Assembly (NCBI GenBank): GCA_963169765.1
Contig: CAUJEN010000033.1
Location: 1-64,000, forward strand
Length of the DNA: 64,000 nt
Reading direction: 5' to 3'
Origin: QWHO01 sp021404945
Lineage (GTDB): Bacteria; Vulcanimicrobiota; Xenobia; Xenobiales; QWHO01
The notes beneath the pieces were generated by a model that was not told the DNA's origin, searched no databases, and saw nothing but the letters and a program-made list of their open reading frames with translations. The stretch's first letter is position 1. Each line of letters starts with the position of its first letter. The position numbers and the translations under genes were made by a program. Below are positions 16,859 to 25,317 of the stretch, in pieces.

Positions 16859-17022
16859 CGCGCCCCGTGGGGCGCAAACACCCGCCCCAAAGCACCGACC
16901 AGCAGTCGTGGCGGCGCGAACGCCCCCCATGGGACGCAAATACCCGCCACAAAGTAACGACCGGCGATTGTGGCAGCGCCAACGCGCCCCATGGGGCGCA
17001 AACACCCGCCCCAAAGCACCGG
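16852..17022. repeat. 62-bp tandem repeat with internal palindromes
   Basis: Units begin at 16852, 16914 and 16976, an exact 62-base period, with the third diverging after about 46 bases. Each holds a palindrome: GCGCCCCGTGGGGCGC (near-perfect) in unit 1 and the perfect GCGCCCCATGGGGCGC at 16984-16999 in unit 3. The array lies between the divergent lipoprotein gene and the large hypothetical gene, so it could be a regulator-binding array or a structured leader. Three units without distinct spacers do not make a CRISPR. Confidence 0.8.
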
Positions 17023-17121
17023 TTAGCCGTTGAGCGACGGCGGGAGCGGTCGATGATTTGACCATGGCAGGAGATTGCTCCTCGGGCGCCTTTGAGCCTT
17101 CTTTCAGCCTCTCTTGGTTGC

Positions 17122-19605
17122 ATGGTAAGCATGCAGATTGACGCCCTCTGGAGCGGTGCCCTGCGCCCCGTGGTGGCGGCTCGGGACGGCTCCAGGCCGG
17201 TCACGACGGGCCCCGTGGACGCCTACGTCCAGGGTCCGCCGACCGAGTCGCCCGTGGTGTTGCCCTCGCAAGAGCTCGACCGGCTCAGCAAGCTCGACTT
17301 CCGCATGGGTCTGCAGACCATGACCTACTTCGACGCCGAGCTTTCGCCCCAACCCGAGATCGACGCACTGGTGAAGGCCGTGGGGCGCAGTCGAGTGCCC
17401 GACCAGGCAGCCCGAGCCCTGACCGGCATCGCCCACTCGTGCATGATCCGCGAGCGGGCCAACCTCCCGCCGGGCCACCGCCATCGCGAGCCGGTGGAGC
17501 AGGACCGCGCCTGGGCTCGCGCCTGTCTCAAGACTCTGACCAACTGGCGCGACAGGGGCCAGCTCGAGATCCGCTATCAAGGCCGCCCCATCACGCCCGA
17601 GGACGACCTCTACGCCCTGGTGGCGGCGGGCCGACCGGCCGTGCGCGACGGGGTGGTCCACCTGCACGCTCCTCCGCCTCCCGCCCCGCCGCGCATTGCC
17701 GCTCTGGCCGAGGAGGTGCTGTCCGAGCTGCCGCCCCAGTCCAACGTGCCCGCTCCGGGTCTGGACAAGCTGGCCGCGCTGGAGCCCATGCAGGCCGCCC
17801 TGGTGGTGGGCGCGCTGCTCGATCGCTTCGATCTCGTGGGCAACGCCGACGACATCGACCGGGTGACCCGGCTGGTCAAGCACGCTCCCCTCAAGCAGGC
17901 CCTCGAGCCCCACGCCGAGCGGCTGGCCCGGGTGGGCTCGGAGGCCGAGGCCCGGGGCCGCCTGGCCTGGAGCTTCGGGGAGGGGCGCCACAAAGTCTGG
18001 CTGCTCAAGGAGCTGGTGCAGGTCTTTCCAGCGGTGGCCGAAGGTCCTTCAGCGGCGGTCGAGCATTCAGGGGAGCTCTCTGCGCCCCGACAGGATTTCT
18101 TCCAGCGTGAGCTGGCGCCGTTCTTGCTCTGCGACGAGTTGAACAGCTCGCACGCCGCCGTCGAGCTGGCCGGCACCCGGCCCGACTGGACCCGCAAGGC
18201 GCTGGACCTTTTCACCGCCCAGAGCGACATACGCCTGGACGAGCAGCAGCACCGTCTCATGCACCAGGGCCTCAAGGAGGGCCACTGGCGCCCCGATGCG
18301 GCCCAGCAAGAGTGGCTGGCCCGCCGCCTGGAGCTGCCCGACGCCAGTGTGTTCAAGTACGAAGGCCCGGCCGAGAACTTCCGCTATACGCTGCGGAGCG
18401 TGCGGATGGCGGCCGAGCAGGACCCGGCCGCCTTCTCCGAGGAGCTGCGCGACCGCCTGCTCGAGCGCTTGCTCAGCGATCCCGCCCCCAAGCTGAGCGA
18501 GGGCCTCTATCGCGAGCCCAACGGGGTGGATCCCTACCGCATGATGGGAGACGCGATGGCCTTCGTCTTCCACCCGCCGGGCGGGCGCGTCGACCGGCTG
18601 GTGAGCGAGCTGGACGGCCCTCGCGGGGAAGCGGCTCTGGCCCTGCTGGCCTCGCTCGAGCTGCCCGAGGAGCTCTCCGAGCGCCTCGCCGAGCGACTCG
18701 AGCCCGAGATGCGCCGGGAGCCACCCCCCGATCGACGCGACCTGGACACTCTGGGGCGCATCGCCGAGCAGTTCCGTCCTCGCCGCATGGCCGCCCTGCC
18801 GGCTCGCGAGGCGCTGCAGCTGGCCTACAAGATGCCGTCCCAGAGGGGCTTTTCGCCCCCGCCGGTGGACAAAGTGGTGGAGGATCTCGTGCAGCGGCAT
18901 CGGAGCGAGGCCAGCGAGCTGCCGGTGCTGGCCGCCGGCAAGCTGGAGAGCTTGACGCCCGAGCAACTGGCCGAGGTGGAGCTCTGCGAGGGGATGACCC
19001 GCGGAAGGCCCGAGCGCAAGGCTTTCCTGGATCGCTTCGGGCCCGAGCTGCGCGAGCATAAGGAGCGTCCAACTTTGCTCGAGGGCGTGGTGCGCCGTCT
19101 GCGCCAGGCCGCCCTCAAGGAGGCCCTGGAGCAGCTCAGGAGCGGAGAGCTGCCCGTGAAAGAGCGCCTGGAGCAGCTCGAGCTGGCGGGCAACTCGCGC
19201 GAGGCCTGGCAGGCCCTGCGCCAGGGGCTGAGCCAGGGCGAGGACGCTCGCGCTCGCTGCAGCGAGCAGCTCAAGAATGACGGCGAGCTGCGCGCCGCCC
19301 TGGAGCACCTGGGCGACTCGGGTGAGCGCTGGGAGCGCTTCGAGAAGCTCTATGCGCTCACCGACCGCAAGTTCCCCGATGCCCTGAACGCGAGCCGGGC
19401 CCTGGAGAGCGCCATCGAGCGCGGCCAGAGCCCCGAGGAGGCCTGGAAGGCCGCTCTCAAAGGCTGGCTCTACGAGGATGGCTCGACCGGCGAGCCCGGT
19501 CTGGTGGTGGGCGTGGAGGGAGACTCCCTGCGGGTGGGCTCGGTGCGCGTGCCGATCAGGCGACCGGAGGGCACCCCCTCGCCCGAGACGAAGGACGGCC
19601 CATGA
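17122..19605 (+). CDS. Large cytosolic helical hypothetical protein
   Basis: The product of about 827 residues has no signal peptide and no membrane helix. It is very rich in Glu, Arg, Leu and Ala (for example LPEELSERLAERLEPEMRREPPPDRRDLD), predicting a long all-helical repeat or solenoid. No catalytic motif was seen. ATG 17122 was chosen over a TTG-initiated extension; ATG 17131 is equally possible. Its stop overlaps the start of the permease gene (ATGA). A protein of similar style is encoded at 35546-37366, perhaps a lineage-specific family. Confidence 0.7.
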   Translation: MVSMQIDALWSGALRPVVAARDGSRPVTTGPVDAYVQGPPTESPVVLPSQELDRLSKLDFRMGLQTMTYFDAELSPQPEIDALVKAVGRSRVPDQAARALTGIAHSCMIRERANLPPGHRHREPVEQDRAWARACLKTLTNWRDRGQLEIRYQGRPITPEDDLYALVAAGRPAVRDGVVHLHAPPPPAPPRIAALAEEVLSELPPQSNVPAPGLDKLAALEPMQAALVVGALLDRFDLVGNADDIDRVTRLVKHAPLKQALEPHAERLARVGSEAEARGRLAWSFGEGRHKVWLLKELVQVFPAVAEGPSAAVEHSGELSAPRQDFFQRELAPFLLCDELNSSHAAVELAGTRPDWTRKALDLFTAQSDIRLDEQQHRLMHQGLKEGHWRPDAAQQEWLARRLELPDASVFKYEGPAENFRYTLRSVRMAAEQDPAAFSEELRDRLLERLLSDPAPKLSEGLYREPNGVDPYRMMGDAMAFVFHPPGGRVDRLVSELDGPRGEAALALLASLELPEELSERLAERLEPEMRREPPPDRRDLDTLGRIAEQFRPRRMAALPAREALQLAYKMPSQRGFSPPPVDKVVEDLVQRHRSEASELPVLAAGKLESLTPEQLAEVELCEGMTRGRPERKAFLDRFGPELREHKERPTLLEGVVRRLRQAALKEALEQLRSGELPVKERLEQLELAGNSREAWQALRQGLSQGEDARARCSEQLKNDGELRAALEHLGDSGERWERFEKLYALTDRKFPDALNASRALESAIERGQSPEEAWKAALKGWLYEDGSTGEPGLVVGVEGDSLRVGSVRVPIRRPEGTPSPETKDGP

Positions 19606-21419
19606 AGCGCTACCGCTGGTTCGTGGCCGGAGACCTGAACGGGTTCTTCGGGCTGATGTTCGACAATCTCACCGTGCTGGCGTTCCTGTCCGGCATCCTG
19701 GTCTTCGTGTTCGACTTCCCGGCCGAGATCGTCTACACGAAGATGTTCCCGGGCACGGCCTTCGGCGTGTTCTTCGGAGACATGGTCTACACCTGGATGG
19801 CTTTCCAGCTGGCCAAGAAGACGGGCAACAATAACGTGACCGCCATGCCGCTGGGCCTGGACACGCCCTCCACCATCGGCGTGGCCTTCACGGTGCTGGG
19901 TCCCTGCTATCTCACCATGAAGGGCCGCATGACCCCCGAGGATGCGGCCTTGATGACCTGGTACGTGGGCATGGCCACCATGGTGCTGATCGGCATCATC
20001 AAGCTGGTCTTCTCCTTCACGGGCAGCTTCTTGCAGCGCATCGTGCCCCAGGCGGGCCTCCTGGGCTCGCTGGCCGGCATCGGCCTGGCCCTGATCGGCT
20101 TCATCCCCATGGTCGAGATCATGGGCGCCCCCCTGGTGGGCTGCGTGGCGCTGGGCTTGATCCTCTACAACCTGGTGGCCCGCATCCGGCTGCCCGGCAA
20201 TTTCCCCGGGGTGGCCGCCTCGGTGCTCTTCGGTACGATGCTCTACTACCTGCTGGCCCCGGCCGGGCTGACCGGCGGCATCTACTCGGCCCCTTCGGCC
20301 ACCTTTCACATGGGCTTCCCCACCCCCACGCTGGGCTTCCTCAAAGGCTTCGCCGAGGCCCTCAACTACCTGCCCATCGCCTTCCCCTTCGCCATCTTGA
20401 CGGTGGTGGGCGGCATCAACGTCACCGAGAGCGCCCGGGTGGGCGGCGACGACTACAACACCCGCGACATCCTGCTCACCGAGGCGGTGGCCACCCTGAT
20501 CGCCGGCGTCTGTGGGGGCGTGGCCCAGAGCACCCCCTACATCGGGCAACCGGCCTACAAGGCGATGGGGGCTCGCGCCGGCTACACCTTGCTGACCGGT
20601 CTTTTCGTGGGACTGGGCGGCGTGCTGGGCTACATCGGCTTCATCGTGGAGCTGATCCCCAAAGCGGTGCTGGCGCCCATCCTGATCTTCGTGGCCCTGG
20701 ACATCATGGTGCAGGCCTTTCTGGCCGTCCCGGCCCGCCACACCCCGGCGGTGGCTTTCGCCTACATCCCCAGCGTGGCGCGGCTGGTGCAGATCAAGAT
20801 TCTGGCCCTCTTGATGCCCCCCACCAGCAAATACTGCGAGGAGTTGCTGGAGGTGGTTCCGGGCATCGGGCACTCCAAGATCCTGCCCGAGAGCATCGTC
20901 ACCGTGGCCCTCGGCAACGGCTTCATCCTGACGGCCATGCTGTGGGGCGCGGTGGTGTCCTGCCTGATCGACCGCAAGCTGCGCGCAGCCTCGGCCTACC
21001 TGGTGATCCTGGCCGGGCTGACCTTCTTCGGCATCGTTCACTCGGTCGATCCCGACGGCAAGATGTACCTGCCCTGGGGCCCGCTGGCCCCGGCTCACCT
21101 GATCAAGCCCTTCGTCGAGGAGACCCGCCAGAAGGCCTCGGCCGAGCTGGCCAATCCCGAGTCGGTCGGCGATCCGCACAAGCTGGAGGTGCTCAAGAAG
21201 AAGTCCGAGCTGACCGAAGGGCAGCTCCAGGCGGCGGCGCGCCAGATTCCCTACCAGTTCACGGCGGCTTACCTGGTGATGGCGGCCATGATGCTGGCCT
21301 TCTCCTTCACCAAAGAGAGCCAGGAGCCGTTCCCTGAGGAGGAGCTGGGCCACGGCGGCCACGCTCCCCCACCCACACCGAAACCTGAGGAGCCGGCTGG
21401 CATCATTCCAGCGGATTGA
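19602..21419 (+). CDS. NCS2-like permease (xanthine/uracil permease superfamily)
   Basis: The 605-residue polytopic protein opens KRYRWFVAGDLNGFFGLMFDNLTVLAFLSGILVF and contains NNNVTAMPLGLDTPSTIGVAF and GGINVTESARVGGDDYNTRDILLTEAVATLIAGVCGG, which fit the nucleobase/ascorbate transporter fold. It is more divergent than the AzgA-like gene at 10189 and longer than typical NCS2 proteins, with a charged loop (about residues 503-550) before the last helix. Substrate is unknown. It is coupled by ATGA to the large helical protein gene. Confidence 0.75.
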   Translation: MKRYRWFVAGDLNGFFGLMFDNLTVLAFLSGILVFVFDFPAEIVYTKMFPGTAFGVFFGDMVYTWMAFQLAKKTGNNNVTAMPLGLDTPSTIGVAFTVLGPCYLTMKGRMTPEDAALMTWYVGMATMVLIGIIKLVFSFTGSFLQRIVPQAGLLGSLAGIGLALIGFIPMVEIMGAPLVGCVALGLILYNLVARIRLPGNFPGVAASVLFGTMLYYLLAPAGLTGGIYSAPSATFHMGFPTPTLGFLKGFAEALNYLPIAFPFAILTVVGGINVTESARVGGDDYNTRDILLTEAVATLIAGVCGGVAQSTPYIGQPAYKAMGARAGYTLLTGLFVGLGGVLGYIGFIVELIPKAVLAPILIFVALDIMVQAFLAVPARHTPAVAFAYIPSVARLVQIKILALLMPPTSKYCEELLEVVPGIGHSKILPESIVTVALGNGFILTAMLWGAVVSCLIDRKLRAASAYLVILAGLTFFGIVHSVDPDGKMYLPWGPLAPAHLIKPFVEETRQKASAELANPESVGDPHKLEVLKKKSELTEGQLQAAARQIPYQFTAAYLVMAAMMLAFSFTKESQEPFPEEELGHGGHAPPPTPKPEEPAGIIPAD

Positions 21420-21640
21420 CGAAGGTCAGCTCGAGTCCACAATGCCCAAAGTCCTTGTCGCTCGAGGAGAGCGTCGCGCCCTGCTCGATGGCCAGCCGCG
21501 GCCAGGTGGGCATCGGAAGTCAGATTGCCCTCGGATCAATTCGCCCAAGATGGACCAGTGGCGCGCTGCGGGCTGAAGCGCCAGCACAAGGAACGGCCGG
21601 CATCCTCGCCGGCAATCAAGACCGACTTGTCTCCGTGTGC
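21403..21640 (-). pseudogene. Decayed VapC (PIN-domain) toxin fragment
   Basis: On the minus strand one frame reads GNLTSDAHLAA and, after a one-base frame change, LAIEQGATLSSSDKDFG...LTFVNPLE-stop. Joined, this is the standard C-terminal third of a VapC PIN toxin, with the conserved Asp residues in SDAH and SDKDF. Upstream, HWSILGELIRG fits the preceding PIN helix in yet another frame. No N-terminal half or antitoxin gene was found. The fragment's end overlaps the 3' end of the permease gene. Confidence 0.65.
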
Positions 21641-21676
21641 CAGCTCTGGGGGTGCCAGAGAGCACGCCTGACCTGA

Positions 21677-22036
21677 TCAGCCCAACCAGCTCCAGAAGGG
21701 TCTGGCCTGGCCGCTGGGCCCGGGTCGAGGCGGCGGTGCGTGGTTGTCCACGGCAGATGGATAGCGATGGGCCCGCCGGATGTCCATGTCGCTGTCAGAC
21801 GGATAGGCCTCGGTACAGTCGACGAAATCGTCCACGTCCTTGTCGGACGGGTAAGCCTTTGTGACGGTCACGGGCTCCGGCTTCGGCTTCGGAGCGGGTC
21901 GCTCGGTCTGGTCCTCCAGGAGTTGGTCGAAGAAGGGCTCTGAGCGCGTCAGTGCCGAGGCACCGAGCAGCGCGCCTCCCACGAAGAGCATGTCGGTCAG
22001 CAGGCGGCGGCGGGTTCGCTTGTCTTGCATAGCCAT
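21677..22036 (-). CDS. Graspetide (microviridin/marinostatin-type) precursor, orphan
   Basis: The 119-residue product has a basic N-terminus with a hydrophobic stretch (LLTDMLFVGGALLGASAL, residues 12-29). The leader motif PFFDQLLEDQ (34-43) matches the PFFxxFLExQ element by which ATP-grasp ligases of microviridins recognise precursors. Two cores follow, T59-K-A-Y-P-S-D-K-D-V-D-D and T75-E-A-Y-P-S-D-S-D-M-D, plus a degenerate third (HRYPSAVD, 90-97). Microviridin and marinostatin cores share T-x-x-Y-P-S-D. No ligase lies nearby; the nearest is at 51476-52405. The hydrophobic leader segment is unusual for this family. ATG 22030 is an alternative start. Confidence 0.82.
   Translation of the reverse strand: MAMQDKRTRRRLLTDMLFVGGALLGASALTRSEPFFDQLLEDQTERPAPKPKPEPVTVTKAYPSDKDVDDFVDCTEAYPSDSDMDIRRAHRYPSAVDNHAPPPRPGPSGQARPFWSWLG
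21782..21862 (-). other. Two predicted graspetide core peptides (orphan precursor)
   Basis: Core 1 is encoded at 21827-21862 (TKAYPSDKDVDD) and core 2 at 21782-21814 (TEAYPSDSDMD). Both fit T-x-A-Y-P-S-D-x-D-x-D. By analogy with marinostatin, the first Thr and the Ser would form esters with downstream Asp residues; Ala sits where microviridins have the lactam-forming Lys. Confidence 0.75.
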
Positions 22037-22383
22037 CCCGTCGTCGGTTTCGGGAGCTTTGTTCCCTCGGACAGGGCGCCCGCGCCAACCGGGCCTTCAA
22101 AGCCGAGCATCCGCTCGAGAAGTCGGCTCCGGACAAGCGACGTCGACCCGGGTCCTTCGGGGTCGACATCAGAGAATTCCTGTCGCTCGTTTGCGTCGGA
22201 CCACCTGGCAAATTCAGCTGGATCGCCAGGGAGGAGGCCTCTAGGATCCGCCCGGGCGCGTCGCTCGGAGGGTTCGAGATCGCCTCGACCGGTCTCCTCC
22301 GCTCCGACTGGTTTTGTTGGACCTGACGGGTCGGGTTTGATCACCCCCTGATCATCATCTCCCTGATCTCGTGGTTGAGCCAT
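21997..22383 (-). CDS. Small hydrophilic hypothetical protein, doubtful
   Basis: This 128-residue open frame starts 17 bases after the abiEii stop and overlaps the start of the orphan graspetide precursor by 40 bases on the same strand. The product is acidic and Gly/Pro-rich without hydrophobic segments (for example FARWSDANERQEFSDVDPEG). No motif or strong ribosome site supports it. It is kept because it fills a co-directional gap; it may be non-coding. Confidence 0.35.
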   Translation of the reverse strand: MAQPRDQGDDDQGVIKPDPSGPTKPVGAEETGRGDLEPSERRARADPRGLLPGDPAEFARWSDANERQEFSDVDPEGPGSTSLVRSRLLERMLGFEGPVGAGALSEGTKLPKPTTGWLCKTSEPAAAC

Positions 22384-22400
22384 TCCAGAAGCGCACTTGT

Positions 22401-23267
22401 TCAGACTGTTTCAAGCCTATCGATGATGCAAGCAAAGAAGTCCGTCGACCACAGTTCGAGCAATGATTTGTCTCGGACATACCGCTCCACTTCCTGTCGC
22501 GCTTGGTCCACGTCGAGTCTAGCGATCGCGGCACGCACCATACTCATGAGTCTGTCGCGGTCGATGCGGGTGGACTCGGACCAATCGCCCGTGGCCCTCA
22601 TGCGGGCCTCGAGATGAGACAGGCGAAGCCGCGGATAGTGGCCCAGGTACCAAACCAGGTCATACCAATCACGTCCTTTGACTCGTGTCTTCCATCGTCG
22701 ACAGAGGAGAGCGTGCATCTTTCCTGCGAAGAGGTCCGGCAGACTGAAAACCTTTACGGCAAAAGGAACTGGCAGCAACAGGAATCGGCTCTCGGTTTCA
22801 AAGCCCCCAGGTGGTTGCGTGTCTACCTCGAGCTTGATTCTCAAGACTTCTCCCGGGTGGAGTTGCGAGGTCAGGTTTGGCACGGCCTGGATGAGAATCA
22901 GATGCTGCAACGTATTGGCTTTCAGGAAGGCTGACTCGATAGCCGAATCGACCTTCTTGCGCTTGATTTCGAACGAAACCTCGAACCCGAAACTGGAAAG
23001 CTCGCGTCGAAGCGCCTCTCCATAGGGGCTCAGCGAGAAGGTCGGGTCGGGCCCCAGGAGTGAGAAATCCAGGTCCTCTGAATAGCGGTCGAGTCCGTAG
23101 AGCACGCGCAGGGCTGTGCCACCATAAAAGGCAGCGTGCTCGAAGAACTTGCTTCGCCAGAGACCGAGCAGGGCGATCTGCTGCAAGATCTCACGCAATG
23201 CACTGATATACTCATCGCGAGTTTGGCAGTGGTACCGCTCAAGCATCTGCTGGATAGCATCGATCAT
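22401..23267 (-). CDS. abiEii: AbiEii-type nucleotidyltransferase toxin
   Basis: The product of about 288 residues contains the AbiEii/KNTase core AFYGGTALRVLYGLDRYSEDLDFSL, with the nucleotidyltransferase GG-T and D-x-D residues, preceded by a helical segment (TRDEYISALREILQQIALLGL). A later KGRDWYDLVWYLGH motif is also typical of the family. Such toxins transfer nucleotides and arrest growth, protecting against phage by abortive infection. The ATG at 23267 overlaps the antitoxin stop (ATGA), the usual AbiE arrangement. Confidence 0.92.
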   Translation of the reverse strand: MIDAIQQMLERYHCQTRDEYISALREILQQIALLGLWRSKFFEHAAFYGGTALRVLYGLDRYSEDLDFSLLGPDPTFSLSPYGEALRRELSSFGFEVSFEIKRKKVDSAIESAFLKANTLQHLILIQAVPNLTSQLHPGEVLRIKLEVDTQPPGGFETESRFLLLPVPFAVKVFSLPDLFAGKMHALLCRRWKTRVKGRDWYDLVWYLGHYPRLRLSHLEARMRATGDWSESTRIDRDRLMSMVRAAIARLDVDQARQEVERYVRDKSLLELWSTDFFACIIDRLETV

Positions 23268-23902
23268 GAGGTTCGGCCGAGGTAACGGACCAGCAGTCTG
23301 AGCTTCTTCGACGCAAAAGCATCGGCCAGAACAGCGATGAACTCCTGGTCCAGGGCTTGCAGGCACTCTTCGTCCAGACGCAGATCATCCGTCAGGTAAG
23401 GCTCAAAGTCGCTCAACTCGGTGGGCTTGAAACGTTTGTCCGTCCAGACCTTATCTACCAGGGCCTTCTCGCGCGAGGCCATCAGAAATCGAATGTCCCC
23501 CTCTCCTCTCCAGTGAATGCCGGGGGCATAGCGGGCGTTCGACAGGGGCTGATAGGTGAACGTCCCAAGAGGTGTGTTAAATCGGCGCTTCTCTGCCACG
23601 GTCACGGACGTCACGTTCTCTACGCGTTCAGGTATCATGGAGTAGCTGCTCAGCGCATAGTCCAGGCTTACATACGACGGACCGTAGATCAGGTTTGCCA
23701 GGACCTCACGACGTATCGGCCCCCGACGATAGCGCTCACCAAACACGTAAAGTCCCTTCTTGACTCGCACCAAGCTGCCGTCTGCGAGCAAGGCACTGAC
23801 GCGATCGCGAGGCTTTGCATATCCCCGTAGAAGCGACATCAGTTGCTGGTAGTCCAGCCAGTCGAGCTGTACCTGGCTACGGAGGTCCATTGCGGTAAGC
23901 AT
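23264..23902 (-). CDS. abiEi: AbiEi-type antitoxin and autorepressor
   Basis: The product of about 212 residues has an N-terminal winged-helix-like region (LDYQQLMSLLRGYAKPRDRVSALLADGSLVRVKKGLYVFGERYRRG) typical of AbiEi, then GPSYVSLDYALSSYSMIPERV and FLMASREKALVDKVW in the C-terminal domain. AbiEi neutralises AbiEii and binds inverted repeats in its own promoter. The open frame reaches 23953, but that would include the palindrome, so ATG 23902 was chosen; 23890 is also possible. Confidence 0.9.
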   Translation of the reverse strand: MLTAMDLRSQVQLDWLDYQQLMSLLRGYAKPRDRVSALLADGSLVRVKKGLYVFGERYRRGPIRREVLANLIYGPSYVSLDYALSSYSMIPERVENVTSVTVAEKRRFNTPLGTFTYQPLSNARYAPGIHWRGEGDIRFLMASREKALVDKVWTDKRFKPTELSDFEPYLTDDLRLDEECLQALDQEFIAVLADAFASKKLRLLVRYLGRTS

Positions 23903-23927
23903 GCCTCGAGAGTGTACCATGGATACC

Positions 23928-23958
23928 GCAGTATGTCCATAAAAAATGGACATACTGC
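23928..23958. promoter_or_regulatory. Perfect palindromic operator upstream of abiE
   Basis: GCAGTATGTCCAT (23928-23940), AAAAA, then ATGGACATACTGC (23946-23958) form a perfect 13-bp inverted repeat. It lies 26 bases upstream of the chosen abiEi start, in locally AT-rich sequence. AbiEi proteins are known to bind inverted repeats at this position, so it is most likely the autoregulation site; as RNA it would also form a strong hairpin. Confidence 0.75.
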
Positions 23959-24246
23959 ACAGGTTTCCACCGGGCGGTCTTACTCAAAGAACCTGCCGGG
24001 GACCGGAGGATTCGGCTCCAGTCGTCAGGTCACGGGCACAGGTGTTTTGATCACCAGGCCGGGGCCCGGCACCAGGAACCCGATTGGCAGGCAAGAGCAG
24101 CCAGAAGGGCTTCAGAAATATCTCAACCAGGCGATCTGGACGGTGATCAGATAGATGGTGATCATTTCAGCCCGCAACCCGGTCGAGGCGCCATCGCAGA
24201 GCCCCACGGAGGCTACCCGGGGGTGACGGCCTGGTGGGGTCGGCAA

Positions 24247-24951
24247 TTACTTCTGGATCAGCCCGTTCACCGATGTGTAAGCGGGATGATTGGGAGGGTA
24301 GCCTACCTTCCTGTGGTGCGATCCCTGGCAGCACAGGGTGAAGGCATCCGGATTGGAAGACATCTGGTAACTGGCGCTGTAGCTGTCGGCCCCAGCCGCC
24401 GGACAGGAGGGAATGCGGCGCAGGTATTTGGGCGTCAATGCTGACAGTGCGACGGGGTATCGTCCTTGATTGTCGGTGGAATATCGCTCCAGAGCAGTGG
24501 CAATGCTGAGAAGATTGCTTTTGCAGGCAGTTGTCCACACGCTCGGTGTGTTCTTGGCGGCCTGCTGGATCCGCCCCAGTGCCGACTTGGGTCCCAGGCC
24601 TTCTTTTCCATCGTAAGCCGGCTGATTGGCTTTCAGGCCCGCACGAGCATGGTGGTCTCCCGAGCAACAGAGCCGATAACACACTTCCGCCTTGTCTGGA
24701 TGATAACTGGCACTGTAGGTGTCCTTACCAGCCGCGGGGCATTTCGGAATGGACTTGAGGTATTCGGGTGTGAGCGCGGACAAACTCTTAGGAAACTCAC
24801 CCTCGTGCTCCGTTGCGTACCTCTCCAGGGCGGCGGCGATATTCTTCAGGTTGAACGTGCAACTGGTCAGTTGGCTATCCGTGCGGTCGGCCTGGGCCAT
24901 CAGTGCCAGAGCCAACGTAACGAGCAGGATGGGTAAAACGCGAAAACGCAT
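24247..24951 (-). CDS. Secreted protein with two tandem pseudopilin-like domains
   Basis: The 234-residue product has a signal peptide (MRFRVLPILLVTLALALMAQA). The rest is an internal duplication: each half carries C-x-x-NL-xx-IA-x-ALERY, GxxPxxLSALTPxYLxxIPxCPAAGxDxYSASY, and a later CC-x-G-x-HH motif. The NxLxxIAxALERY...YP...LP-like layout resembles the C-terminal part of type II pseudopilins detached from the prepilin helix. Conserved Cys and His residues suggest disulfides or metal binding. Function unknown. Confidence 0.72.
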   Translation of the reverse strand: MRFRVLPILLVTLALALMAQADRTDSQLTSCTFNLKNIAAALERYATEHEGEFPKSLSALTPEYLKSIPKCPAAGKDTYSASYHPDKAEVCYRLCCSGDHHARAGLKANQPAYDGKEGLGPKSALGRIQQAAKNTPSVWTTACKSNLLSIATALERYSTDNQGRYPVALSALTPKYLRRIPSCPAAGADSYSASYQMSSNPDAFTLCCQGSHHRKVGYPPNHPAYTSVNGLIQK

Positions 24952-25317
24952 GGACGGCTCCTCAGGTTTGAGATTCGGTCAGCGGCCGGGATCGAGTCGC
25001 AGTTTGAAGCTCGCTCGGAATCGAAGTATACCTGGTCTCTAAACACTCGTACAGGTTCTCTGTGTGAGAGCGAGCTCTCAAGGGCCACGCCCCTGATGCG
25101 ACCTGGCGAGAACATGCGCCTGGAGATGGTCAAAGCGCTGCTGAAACATCACGCCAGGTTTACGGCGCAGGACCAGCTCCAGATCAGGCTGGCAGCCGGG
25201 CAGAGGGGGAGGACCAGGCACGGAGCATACTTTCCGGGAACAGACGCAAGTTCCCCCAGCGGACGTGACCTGTCTTGTGTCAGCCCGACAGGTCGGCAGG
25301 GATGATATAATCCAGGC
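24952..25317. other. Gene-free stretch
   Basis: No convincing gene lies in these 366 bases between two divergent secreted-protein genes. A short inverted repeat (GAGAGCGAGCTCTC around 25066) is visible. It presumably holds both promoters. Confidence 0.5.

Noticed and set aside
16852..17022. CRISPR array
   Set aside because: There are only three units, the whole 62-base period repeats without unique spacers, and no cas gene is present.
15443..17065. A longer N-terminus for the lipoprotein, including the repeat-encoded part
   Set aside because: The lipobox LAGC would then lie about 90 residues inside the protein, and the extra part merely translates the 62-bp palindromic repeat.
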